A DNA stretch of 64,000 nucleotides from Xylaria sp. FL1777 (taxonomy: Eukaryota; Ascomycota; Sordariomycetes; Xylariales; Xylariaceae), in assembly GCA_022578965.1 (NCBI GenBank), contig MU400646.1, positions 1 to 64,000 on the forward strand. Reading direction: 5' to 3'. This document shows, one piece after another, positions 50,120 to 61,511 of the stretch (positions within the stretch are counted from its first letter, which is position 1; every line of letters starts with the position of its first letter). A program made the position numbers and the translations under genes. The notes beneath the pieces were generated by a model. It searched no databases, was not told the origin of the DNA, and saw nothing but the letters and a program-made list of their open reading frames with translations.

Positions 50120-53100
50120 TCTGAGGATATAGCTACAGCTTTTTAAAGGTAGGAGTAGATTTTTTATTAGGTGATATTGATAGGACAAGACAAGACGAAG
50201 GAGCTATGATAGATGGAAAGTCGATTAGCTACGGAGGCCTGAAGCGTTCGTTATAGATATGAAGGATAGGACCGGAGATTTCGAGGGCGCAGACGTATAT
50301 AGTATAGTATGTATTGGGGGGGATGCAATTGGATTGGATGGATGATATGCGGTTGTGTTATACAAGATGTCGGAGTTCCGGGAGCTGAAGAGACCCTGAA
50401 GGAGAGAAGACGAGACAGACAAGACAAGACACGACAGCGGGACAATGCAGACGCAGGTCTGAGGGGTAATAGTGAGACACTCACCTGATGGTGGTTGGTG
50501 GTTGGACTATCCAAGACTTGGGGTAAAGGAGCAACACTCAGGACGACGCACCACATGAGATGACCGGTCTGTCTTAATATACTTTCTACATAGTAGGTAT
50601 GTCGTTGCAGTATACAGTAGGTACCTACATATCTACTACAAGGTAGGTATACTACCTATGTACGAGAGACAGGTTAGGGGCAGGTCAGGTACCTGTGTGG
50701 TCGGCCAAAGTAGGTGCAGATGTACGTGTGTAATCTGCCTACAGTAAGTACCTGCATCCGTGCATCTGTGCCAGTATTACAGTACATTGACTAGCTACAT
50801 AACTACCTATGTAGTAGTAGTAAGACACTTAGGTATGTACTTGGTTCCCTACCTTGGTCTTCTGGTCTAGAGGATATATAGTGTCTAGTCTATGACTTAC
50901 TAGATAGCACGTTAGGTACAGCTAATCGCGGGGCGGTGTATTTGTGCATTTATGTAGAACTGGAACTAGTATACCTACCTATTTGTTTCGGCGATCTATT
51001 TTCTCTTTAACTAGCAGGGGAGACACAGTGCGTAGTAAGCTGCTCCAACGAGCTTATACATACGAGAACTTGTAGATATGAGAGGTCTACTCTGTTATCT
51101 GGCTGGAATTTATTATTATTATTTTTTTAACTATGGGATGCTTCGAATATACTAAAACAATCTATTCCTCGTGCTACCGGCATGATTTGGCCGATAGATT
51201 GAACGACAATAATGCAGTATTACTGCAGTATAGGTTGTGCAGCGAAAACAGTCTCGGAGCCCGCTGGTCGAGAACTCGGAGTTATCGAATAGGAAAGCTC
51301 CCGGTGGAGAGCTGTCACCGCTACCAGAACCGCTGCCACGGCACTTCCACCCTACCCACTTTGCTCATCTGTTGAGACGCGAGCTCTGACCATCCTCTGA
51401 CCACCTCCCCCGGCAGGCCCCGGGAAACCCGTGATTTGGAGTCAGGCCAGAGTCACGCTAACCATCTACGGCCTAGCGGAATTCTCAACAGAGTGAAGGA
51501 CCAATCATATCTAGTCCAATTAAAACTAAGCTCGATTAGTGCTGCCTGGTGCTCACGTTTCGTGTTCCTGTTCCTGACTTACTGCGTACTCGTTAGGTAT
51601 TGCGGTTGGTAAAGAAGAACAGCGCATCTTTACTAATCTAGTGTATCTATTCACTACCTCCGGTATCTACTGTAAATACCTACAGCATGATAGAAAGCAT
51701 ACCTATGCTACCTATCTTCTTTACAGTAAATATTTGTATAGATCAGTGTGTCAAAGCCAACCCATTTTGGTAGAAGAAACATCTGTTTCTTAAGTTGATT
51801 TACATTAGTCTAAGTATAGACAGCTAACTCCGATACCTACACTGTGTATACGCAAGCGCATGCACAAATTGCTTACCCACGCTGTCAAAAGCGATCCGTC
51901 ATGAACTTGCATGATCCTCCCGTTCTTTTCGTGGTCGAATCTCAAATCGATCTTTTTCTATAAAGGGTAGTTACCGGCAACAACCGATATCGGATACCTT
52001 GTGTGCTTACACGTGTACGCTGCATTGATATCCGAAGCCCTCCAGTATTATATTGGGTTGGTTAGCCTCAAAATTGAGAACTCTTCTTGATAATAAGCCA
52101 TCCTTGGCAACTTAGGATTCCGGTTCACGGAGAACCTACCTGTCTACCTACCTATACTATAAGTACTAGATAGAAGTACCTAGATATCGAATTTGAATTC
52201 AATGTCAGTGTAATCTCACTTCTAGTTGGTATCATTTGTCTGACAAAGCTCGTAAGCAATAAGACACGGTGTTAATGGACTGCTATAGACCATTACTGCA
52301 AGAGGTTTTATCAGCGTCGTCAGTCGCATACTACTTCCAAGCAACTCTATAGACCAGCGGCCGAAGTACTCTATAATAACTACATCATGTCTTTCATTCA
52401 CTAGTCGTCTTAAGGAGCTGTGTCCCTCTCCTATTTGATAGGAAGCAGCGGAATTCACCGTCGGTATGGCGTCACTGTCCAATTAGCACGAACCCATCAA
52501 ACCCGGGCAACAATCAACGAGACGCGGCTCACTTCATCATACTAAACCAACGAGGCTCACGCTACCAGGTGCTCAGTCAAGACCCGCTTCAGAGGGATAT
52601 TGGCCTATCGAGGGGGTTGTCGTATTCGTTTTTTTCTGTTTTTGCAACACCAACGGCTCTTCTTTGAAAGGGTAAGCGGCCATTTCGAGCTAACCAAAAC
52701 CGACATTACCTCTTGGGGAAGGTGGAGATCTCCGTGATCCCCAAGGTATGCGTATTTGCGAGATCTCAACGTCTCAACTTGTATACTAACATGTGTCTAG
52801 CCTCACTACGCAGTAAACTACACTCCCAAATTAGGGGATAAACAGGGGGTCGGCTTGATTACCGAGTTCGAAGATGCCTCTGACATATATTTTATAATTA
52901 GAAAAACCAGTTGCGCACTTAGTATACTTTTCCGTAAATTCCCACGCCCCCTGTCTAATGGATTGGACAATCCAAGGCATTGACAGTTGAAAATGTGATG
53001 TCTATCATATCGACGAATAATCACATAATGTCTACCTCCACTCCCAGGAAAGTGTATTTTCCCCCTTTGAGAAGAGCATATTTAAATCATATTCATTGCT

Positions 53101-55382
53101 CGTAAGCTCTTATTCAACGTCGCTATGTGTTCATAACCGCACTTCTGTAAGCAAGACAAGCACATACGAAGGGATTCTTAGTCGCTGATGCAGCTTGGCA
53201 CTTACAGCACTTCTTACAACGTGTATTCCCATGAGGATTCAAGGCTCTTTCGGCCGGTTTTCGGTCCGAATTGCGACAGCCCCAATTTTTGAGGGCGAAT
53301 CCTAATGACAGCTAGGGGCTATGCCACCAGTTGATGTCACGAATAATGAAGCAACGCATATATAGCTTGGTAATAGTCACCAAGCGAGTTACAATACTTA
53401 GCCAACAACGAGATTCATAACCTATACATATTACTGACCGTTCCCTTACACACAAGTCATTCCTTTAAAGATACCTTTTTCCTCAAGCTCGATTATACTA
53501 TGCATGTATAACTAGCAGTACAACGAAGATAGTTCGTATATTATAGTAGGGGTCACCATTGTCTAATTCTGCGCTCTTTACGCAGTAAGACTTACAACTC
53601 TCGCGAGGGTGTAAATTGCTGATAATCATAGATGAACTGGTGCACTCTCCAGTAGTGTTCTCCTAGTAGTGTTTTCAGAGGAGCTCTTGTGTAAGTTCTA
53701 GTTACAACATAAGAGATAGACTCAGTTTATTTACATAAGAGATCAATCGGGCCATCGTTTAGCAAATGTCCCAACTAAAGGGATCGCCGCAGATCCACTT
53801 CTCCGCAACAGCAGCATACCTATCCTGACAACTGAAAGAATATCAGTGTGAGTGATTCACACGATAGGTAAGAACATGGCTTATTTTTAGGGGGTTCAGA
53901 AGAAAATGGAGCGGAATAGGTGTCGGGACGAGGGATATGAACATTATACAGCCACTGGCAGAATGTCCTTTAATTGTCCGCCCTCGTACGCTCATCTCTC
54001 ATGAGTGTGGGTTTTTCCTATGGCTTAGGCAGGCATCAAATTGAAAGTAACACCCATCATGGCCTCTTCAAAACTATGAAATACACTATTATCGCTCCTG
54101 GGATTTCTCTCATCTCGTTAGCTAATAACAAGGTATAAATTCTGATGTTCCTCGTTCGGGTAGTGAGAGTAGCAGCGACGAGTTGCATACTTTTTCCTTT
54201 AGGGACACTCTATACCTATCAAGTAAGAGCACACCATGTGTATGGGGCTTCATCTAGTCGGAATTATTCCCAGCTGTATCTGTCACGAAACTCAGTTACT
54301 CGCAGAACGAAGCTTGGGCTTTTTGCTCTAGATGGAAAAAGCATCTTGTAGGTTGCGGCGGAATTGTATCTCCAAATTTAGTATCTTACTTAGTTCAGCC
54401 TCCGTACTCACCCATAATAGCATACCGTGTGTCTAAGGGATGGGAGGTTAACAACTAATGGAAAATGTCCTTACTTTAGGGAGATATCATTCCGGTTGAA
54501 CTTGACCCCCCGGTCATTATCAGTGCTTGTAACGAGGAGTACTCCTAAAGCACCTTCTATTGTCCTAGATGATAGGAGGTAAGCTCCTCTCATGGTAGCG
54601 TTTGATCAAAGACCAGAGTCCAGTAAATTTGATAAATTTAACACTTGCTTCGGTTTATCTAAAGAGGATAGACAAAAGACCAAGCCAGAGTGGCTAACGG
54701 TCTCAGATCCGAGTATTTTCTACAGAATATCTAGCATATTGAGTTACTTCTTAACATTATTAACCAAAAATGGCTTTAGACTCAAGTGTCAGTACGAACT
54801 CTACACTCTTCCCTATGATTGGCTGTAGGCTGGCGATAGACGTCGCAGAGCGTATTCGTTAATTTAATGAACAGGCTGGCTACTGGTGAGTTCGATAAAT
54901 AGCTTTGACCTAGTTAGCCTTACAAAGTCGTCCCCGAAGTTATCTCTCGTAGCACAACTTAGATAAAAGACTCGACTCCGCCGAGCTTACAGTTTAAGGC
55001 TTAAGTCCTCTACTTCCTACCGAAAGCTTCAGTCTTAGCAAATCAAGTACTCTTCTAGATTTCTTATGCCACAGCCCTACACCTCATTGCCATGTTGGGG
55101 GCGGGCTTAGAACTGTATATCCAATCAGGTCGCAGAATGATGGTTTAGGCACTTTATCTGGCTCCAAGCACAGCCTCTATCGGGCGCATTGCCTACCTGG
55201 CATTCTTTCTAATTTCCTCACGTCCTCAGCCTGCGCCTGTTTACCTCGTCTTTCTCTACTTCGACAACTTTTCATCTCAGTCGTCATGATACTAATCACC
55301 CTCCTACTCTAGGCCCCGAAACGTATTTCCCCTGCGAGTATCCGAACTACGACGTCACATGAAGCGCATCTTATCCTAGACG
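50120..55382. other. Intergenic, no supported gene
   Basis: About 5.3 kb. 50.5-51.0 kb is dense in TACCTA/TAGGTA strings. Three TACGCAGTA copies occur at 51.6-53.6 kb. Open frames of 60-90 codons show no domain or splice support. The last 200 bases are the likely promoter of the STAND-like gene. Confidence 0.45.
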
Positions 55383-58300
55383 ATGGCTGATCCCCTTAGT
55401 GTTACGGGGACCGCCGTCGGGGTCGGTAAGCAATTTCCTGGGGTCATTCTCTTCCCGTTTTGGCGACGTTGAAAAATTCAGGGAGTACTTTCCGGTTTAG
55501 AATCAGAGTCTAGGCAAAAGCATGAATTTCTAATTACCTACTAACATATCATGTTTCACTGACTCTGAGTGTTATAGTGTCGCTCGGCCTGCAGGTGTAC
55601 GGGGCTTTAAAGCAATACCTCGACAATGTCAACGCTCGCAACTAACCTACCTTGAGCAACTTAAGAGTGCCCTTAACATGATACGCGCCGCTGCTCAGTT
55701 ACATCAAGCCCAGAACCAAGCTTCCAGTAACACAGTTCTGACTTGTCTATGCTCCTGTTTAGCAGAGATGAAAGCCCTTCAGGAAAAGATGCAAGAAGTC
55801 GGACCGTCGCAACAATCTAATGTGAATGGGAAGATAAAAGAGATCATGAAGAAGCTTGAGTATCCCTTTCAAGTTTCTAGTATAGAAGAACTAGAGAAGA
55901 GCCTCGAACGCATCATAGGCCTGCTCTCGTTAGCTATACACAGTCTCGAGCTGTGAGTCATTTGATGATTTTCCGTTCTGGTTACTGATACTTGCTGCAT
56001 TTATACTTGCCTAGGCAAGGCGAAACATCTCTCCCATACGTCAGAGTCGCTAATAGGTGAGGTCATTCAGGAATTCGAACCTCGCGGTCAGTACCAATGT
56101 CGACGCTCTTGGCAACGCTATCAAATCTCAAACGGATGTCCTTTCAAGAATCAAATTGGACGCAGACACTAATCAAAAAATAAATGCTTCCAACGCTACC
56201 CAGTTGACTACCATCGAAACGAGTGTTCTACCCCTGCGGCCCATGATCCAGACACTCGAGTCAGTGACAAAGGACCGCTTGGATGAGTTCGAGAATCAAG
56301 TAAATACCAATCACTCCGTCACCACCACCCACTTGGACGAAGTAAATGCCAATCTCTCCGTTACTACCACCCGCCTAGATGAGCTTAAGTCTCTCACCGA
56401 AGCAAACTTGCAAATGATGACAGAATTTCGCAATATCTTCCAAGATATCAACGATCAACCGGTACTCAAGAGTCCGGAATATATCAGAAGGCGCCTCGTT
56501 GGAACTCTTGTATCGAAACCAAGTCTCCTCAGAGACGTGCACAAATCATATGACTCCCAACAAGAGGGCGTACAGTCAACTTCTAATCTCCAAATCTCAG
56601 AGTACTTGAGTACAACTTCGTCGCAAAGAGCGCTAGGCACATACCGGCCCTGTGAGTGTAGATCATGGAGCAGTGTGGAGGAGCGAGTTACGCGTTGGCA
56701 CACATTACGCTTCTTCTCCAAGGAGGAAACCGCATCAACGCACCGTCCATGGTGCCCACGCTACGCCGTTGGCGCTTCCCAACGAAAGCAAACTTTTGGG
56801 ATAACTTACGTTGGGCTCCAGCGACTGCTTTCTGCTGCCGTTTCCATGAGCCTATGTCTTCACCATGGTGCTGGTGGGACCAGTATCAGCACGATGATTA
56901 GGTATCAGTGTGTGGTAGACGAAAACCAATCACCACCATTTCGTATGGTGAACGTATGCTTTGAGGCTATGCTCAATATAAATATGTGTTATGCCCGGAG
57001 AAAAAATTTCAATTCTACACGTTTGAAAGAAAAGATTTTCATGGATGTCTCGTCATGGATCAATGTGGCTTACGCCAAACAAGTCGCCTCGCCGCGGGAC
57101 GTCACTATCGATGGTGCATCATTGATAGACCATGCATACAACGTAAGACAATCATCGTCAATACAAACATTTCCAAAAGACTAATTTCGAACCGAGAACA
57201 GTGGTTTCCTATTAATAGTAAATTATTAGCAGCTCGGTTGGTATCTGCACTATTCGACTTGGGTGTAGTAGCAACGTCGCAAGACTTGCTGTCTCAATGG
57301 CTGCAGCCTTGGACGACTCATAGGCGAAACCATTATCTTGGACCTCTTCTGTCCGTAATTTTGCAGAGGAGCCCCGATGGCCAGTATCAGCTTCACGCGA
57401 CGACTATGGACTTTGCATATCACGGAGATTTAATACGCCCATTTAGAGAAATTTGCGCAGTAGTTGAACTCGACCTTGATCCAATATGTACTGCATTGCT
57501 GCACGAAGACCTAGACAGTTTATCCCAAATTCTGATGACCGGAGCAAAGCAGTGCTTCAGGTCCGACCAGTATCGACTAAGGAAGTCACTGATCGAGCTT
57601 GCAGCTCGGTGGCCAGTAGGCTTAAATTACATACTGGAAAAAGAGCCAACCTTTTTTTAGCTCTGTTGAAATGACAAAGCTATTAGAGATTATTATTTTC
57701 CCAGAATTTAAAGGGAATTGGTCCCCCCAAGCTCGAATTTTAGAGATAGAGATCTTGCTAGAGCTTCGCTGCCCCCTTAACGAGCATGCCCTTAGAGGGG
57801 TTTTCCGTTTCGGAAGGCAGGCGGCCTGCATAATGTTGCAACACTTGAAGAAATGGCGTGAGAGTCTACGAGACGTCGTGCAAAAGTACCAACCTATCCA
57901 CCCTCAGGAAAAGCCAACAGTGTATGGACCAGCCGTCCTCGACCACGAGGCCTTTTGGGCTGTGAAGAAGCTTCAAGCCATCGGTCTGGACCCCTATGAA
58001 ATGTTCGGTCTGCAACGAGACGATTACCGGCTTGGCTCTTCACATCACGAACCCCAGTCGATATTCTATATCATCCAACATTCCGACTTCGCTCAGATAG
58101 CCTTTGATATGGGTTTCCAAGACGTAGATGTCCTATCCGGAGGACTCACACCGCTATCTAAGGCATTCAGCGAATTAGATAACATTGATTACTGCAAATG
58201 GCTTATTGATCACGGTGCGGATTTTACTCGGGAGTTGGCGTGGATCATCGACGAGCGCCGTTATGGGTTAGACACTATCAACTTTCCCCGATATTTGATT

Positions 58301-59248
58301 TTACACTGGATGTTTCGGAGAATCGGACAAAATATCGGACGAAGTATATATATGAATTATCTGAGTTACACCTCCCGTCCGTTGCAGGACATGGATATCT
58401 GGATCTCAAGTGCGACTAAAAGCCTCTGCGTATCGCATTTGACGCAGAGTAACCTCTATGACGGATGCTCGGTGAGTGAGTGTCCATCTCATTTGTTGTT
58501 ATTCGGCTCAAGTCGAGGCTAGAAGGCCTTTGAGAGCTCTCTACGCTTTCGAAGTACTTACATATCACTCAAGAGAACGAGAACTGACCCCGATATGTTG
58601 TAGTGCGCATGCCTGTCAAACCCTCAAGGATGTTCTCCAACTGTGATTTTATTAAATAATGCGTATCGTGCGTATCTCCGAGGTGTGTTAGAAACGGACC
58701 ATATCATCGAAGATCTAACGAGCATTATTGATATTTTGGTCGGGGTCACTGGTCAACTATCAACGTCTGTAGAATCAGTCATCCGATGTATCACCTTTCA
58801 TCAATTGGGTATACGGCATACTTGCTGTGCTTCAATTGGGACATGGCTCGGCCGAGATATGCCGGCTGAGTATGGAAGCGACTTTGATGAGCTAAGGGAG
58901 GAAGACGAATATCGTGTTCATCAACTCAACGAACTTATTCCAGACTTCATGGATCAATACAATCATAGCGGCTTGTCCATCAGAGATTTCATCAGCGGGC
59001 CATGGATAGATCGGATTCGCCGCATTAAAGCAGAAGAGAGTATGGGGTGGACAACAGAGGAAAAGGACAAGCTCCTGGCTATTGGTGTGCTGCCGAAAAA
59101 CGGAACAGGTTCCACAAAACCGTCAAGAGAGGATGAAGATGACGATGAAAGTGGATATAAAATTGAATGGCTTCAGTCGGAATACTGGAACAAGCAATTC
59201 GAAATAATTGCCAATGGGGGTCGTTCGGTCGAGGAGCCGAGGGATTAA
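55383..59248 (+). CDS. STAND/ankyrin-like protein, possibly decayed
   Basis: Exons are 55383-55425, 55578-55952, 56071-57142, 57202-58471 and 58604-59248, about 1135 aa. The start MADPLSVTGTAVGVVSLGLQ is the hallmark of the fungal N-terminal domain of STAND/NLR-like proteins. It is followed by a helical region with CLCSCLAEMKALQEKM, a coiled coil with a near-duplicated block (56310-56393), and a conserved centre (FGITYVGLQRLLSAAVSMSL, then DENQSPPFRMVNV). Ankyrin-like helices follow (e.g. DYCKWLIDHGADF) and a C-terminal CACLSNPQGCSPT. I see no NACHT P-loop. Two breaks exist. Near 55640 one base is missing, unless a 62-nt intron (55595-55656) is spliced out. At the T7 run 57652-57658 the frame hits TAG but continues if there are six T's. 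It is either a pseudogene or affected by homopolymer error. The likely role, non-self recognition, is inferred from the family only. Confidence 0.72.
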
Positions 59249-60086
59249 AGGCGTATCAATATGGAAGCAAGTTCGGTCAAGGTAACAAATAGTTAGCAGA
59301 GACGTTTTCACCCGGCTTCAGCACGGTTTTCACCCACGTGTAAATCATGAATAGCTTCCAGCATGACCACAGGCCGTCTGTCCGTGTAATACTATATATA
59401 TGAAGTTTCCTCCCATACGGTTGAGGATAGATAGACTAGATTAGCCTCGCACGCCGTAAGCCCCCAGGGAGGCTCGAAGACCATAGGTCTTCCCCCGGCG
59501 TTAACTTCACCAACCAACCAATCATGGTGGTACGTAATATTTCCTCTGCAGTTGGTATCACATATTCGAAGGAGAGGAAATGCTCAAATCTATACGTATG
59601 ATACTATATGAGCGGTAAAGAACCTCCCAAGCTTCGGTCTTAATTCAACATCTTCAAATCGCTAGTAGATCTGGTACCACAAATGTGTTTGATATCGAGC
59701 ATCTGTGGAACTATTCAATAGGCTAGTATACTGTAGTATGGAACGTAAAGTCATATAAATCAAGTTCCCACCCTACTCTAATGACCATGACACGAAACCT
59801 TCAGATATCTGTAATTGATGAGACTTGAACTTTGATTTGATTGACTCTTTGCACCCGCTTCTGCACAAGTGTCTATACCTAACAAGGGGTGGGTATCATG
59901 TTGGGACCCGAGGACCTGACAACTCAGAGCCTCCCTATTGTCCCGTATTTGGCCGACCAGGTCGGGTCATGCCATGTCTACGCTTAATATGTGGAATGTC
60001 CTCCCCAAAATAGGGGATTATTTACAACAAGGACTCTGGATACAACATGTGTTCCTATACATTGAGCTTAATAGCGTCTCTCCTGT
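59249..60086. other. Convergent intergenic spacer
   Basis: Lies between the 3' ends of the STAND-like gene and the carrier gene. It will hold both polyadenylation regions. No gene or RNA recognised. Confidence 0.5.
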
Positions 60087-61511
60087 TTAGGGTTCGGCAA
60101 TGGTGTGCGCGTCAGCTCCCTCGGCTTTCTTGCGCCTGCCCTCAGATTGCGCGTGGTGGAAGAACTTCATGACATATTCGTACGTCATCATGGTGACCGT
60201 TGCTGCGGGCACTGCTCTCATCATGTTTACGCCCATGCCGGCGTAGAAAGCTCTCCAGCCCTCTTCCCTTAATATCGTTCGGAATGTCATGACTACACCT
60301 CTGTATTTGGGCTGTGGCCCCTGATTCTTAGTTCCGTTGGTCGACTGAGATTGATTTCCAGAAGCGGGATCCGAAATCCCTAGCCCTTGCAGATATTCTA
60401 CCCCAGGAGTCGGGCGTCGCTGCGTTTGTAGTCTTGTTCTGATCACCTCATGCGGATATGTGGCTGAGCTTGCCATTATCTTCGATAGTATCGAAGCTGA
60501 TAGCACACCAAGCCAGTGACTTTGTTGGCTGGAGCCTGTCATCTCCCCCATACCTTGGCCCGTAAACTTCTTTCTCAGGAATTCATAGGCGGGGAACTGT
60601 ACCGCGACGTGCGTAAGGCCCAAGAGCGCGGGTGTAAGGCCTGAATAGAAGGATAATATGCCTTCTGACGAGTACATTTTGCGCGCAGCGTCAATTGTCG
60701 AATGATAATGCCAAGGGGAGTTGATAGTTGGTCTCGAAGTCGGGGTGTTACCTGACCTCGGAAACAACGACATCTGTCGGTTGTAACCACTGGAGGATTG
60801 TGACATGAGCCGTGTTTTGATTACCCATATCGGATTCGTTACTATCGTGCTGCTAGCTCCAGCAATGATTGACGACCAGAAGTTGATGGCAAATTGGTTG
60901 CGCACTGTCCATAAACGGTGATTAATAACCACACCCCTGTGGAGGACTAGATGAGTGTCTAACTTACCGTGATGGTCTCCCATGTACTTTTTGCTTTTAT
61001 TGTAGACAGTAAACCAAACTGCCCAGGTCGGCAAATACCCTAGGACAATGGGCCCAAGACCGCGGTACAAGCCGCGGATGCCCTCCTCTCTCCATATGAC
61101 GCCTCCGGTACCGACTAGGCCAGAGTACACCTTATGATGGCCGACATGTCTCCCCTTTGATATGGGTAAGAAACCACCTTGAGCTTGTAACTTGGTCTTT
61201 ATGACATCGAGAGGACATGTGACAACGCCTGATGTGAAGCCGCCAACAGCGCCCGCCAAGGCATTGAAGTGTGTGTCCGAAGCACCAGCGGCCCACCTCT
61301 GCAGCGGCGTCAAGCCCCGCGAATCGTGAAAATCCATAGCGCTTACGCCAGAAGGGATAAGTGAGCCGTGGTTCTCGTGACCGTGAGATTTTTCCGACGA
61401 ACCGGTATCCGCGGCTGTCGAGGCGTTGCGATGGGTAAAGGCCGCATATTCCGCCGTATCAGAAGATGAAGGTCCTCGAGGATGGGTCTCGGCTGCTTCG
61501 CCTTGAGACAT
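60087..61511 (-). CDS. YIA6: Mitochondrial NAD-type carrier
   Basis: The frame is open for 474 codons, but 60905-60967 is almost certainly a 63-nt intron (GTAAGT ... ACAG) whose length is a multiple of three. Splicing gives 453 aa and joins GDHH to VRNQFAINF. Three mitochondrial carrier repeats are clear, with signatures CPLDVIKTKL, NPIWVIKTRL and YPHEVIRTRL. The W in the second signature and the first-repeat text CPLDVIKTKLQAQG are typical of the NAD+ transporter branch (yeast YIA6/YEA6) rather than of ADP/ATP or phosphate carriers. About 90 N-terminal residues before the first helix are hydrophilic. The loop between the second and third repeats is long and Ser/Thr rich. The protein would sit in the inner membrane and exchange NAD+ with nucleotides. 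The exact substrate is inferred. The FLX1 and RIM2 groups are alternatives. Confidence 0.92.
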   Translation of the reverse strand: MSQGEAAETHPRGPSSSDTAEYAAFTHRNASTAADTGSSEKSHGHENHGSLIPSGVSAMDFHDSRGLTPLQRWAAGASDTHFNALAGAVGGFTSGVVTCPLDVIKTKLQAQGGFLPISKGRHVGHHKVYSGLVGTGGVIWREEGIRGLYRGLGPIVLGYLPTWAVWFTVYNKSKKYMGDHHGKLDTHLVLHRGVVINHRLWTVRNQFAINFWSSIIAGASSTIVTNPIWVIKTRLMSQSSSGYNRQMSLFPRSGNTPTSRPTINSPWHYHSTIDAARKMYSSEGILSFYSGLTPALLGLTHVAVQFPAYEFLRKKFTGQGMGEMTGSSQQSHWLGVLSASILSKIMASSATYPHEVIRTRLQTQRRPTPGVEYLQGLGISDPASGNQSQSTNGTKNQGPQPKYRGVVMTFRTILREEGWRAFYAGMGVNMMRAVPAATVTMMTYEYVMKFFHHAQSEGRRKKAEGADAHTIAEP

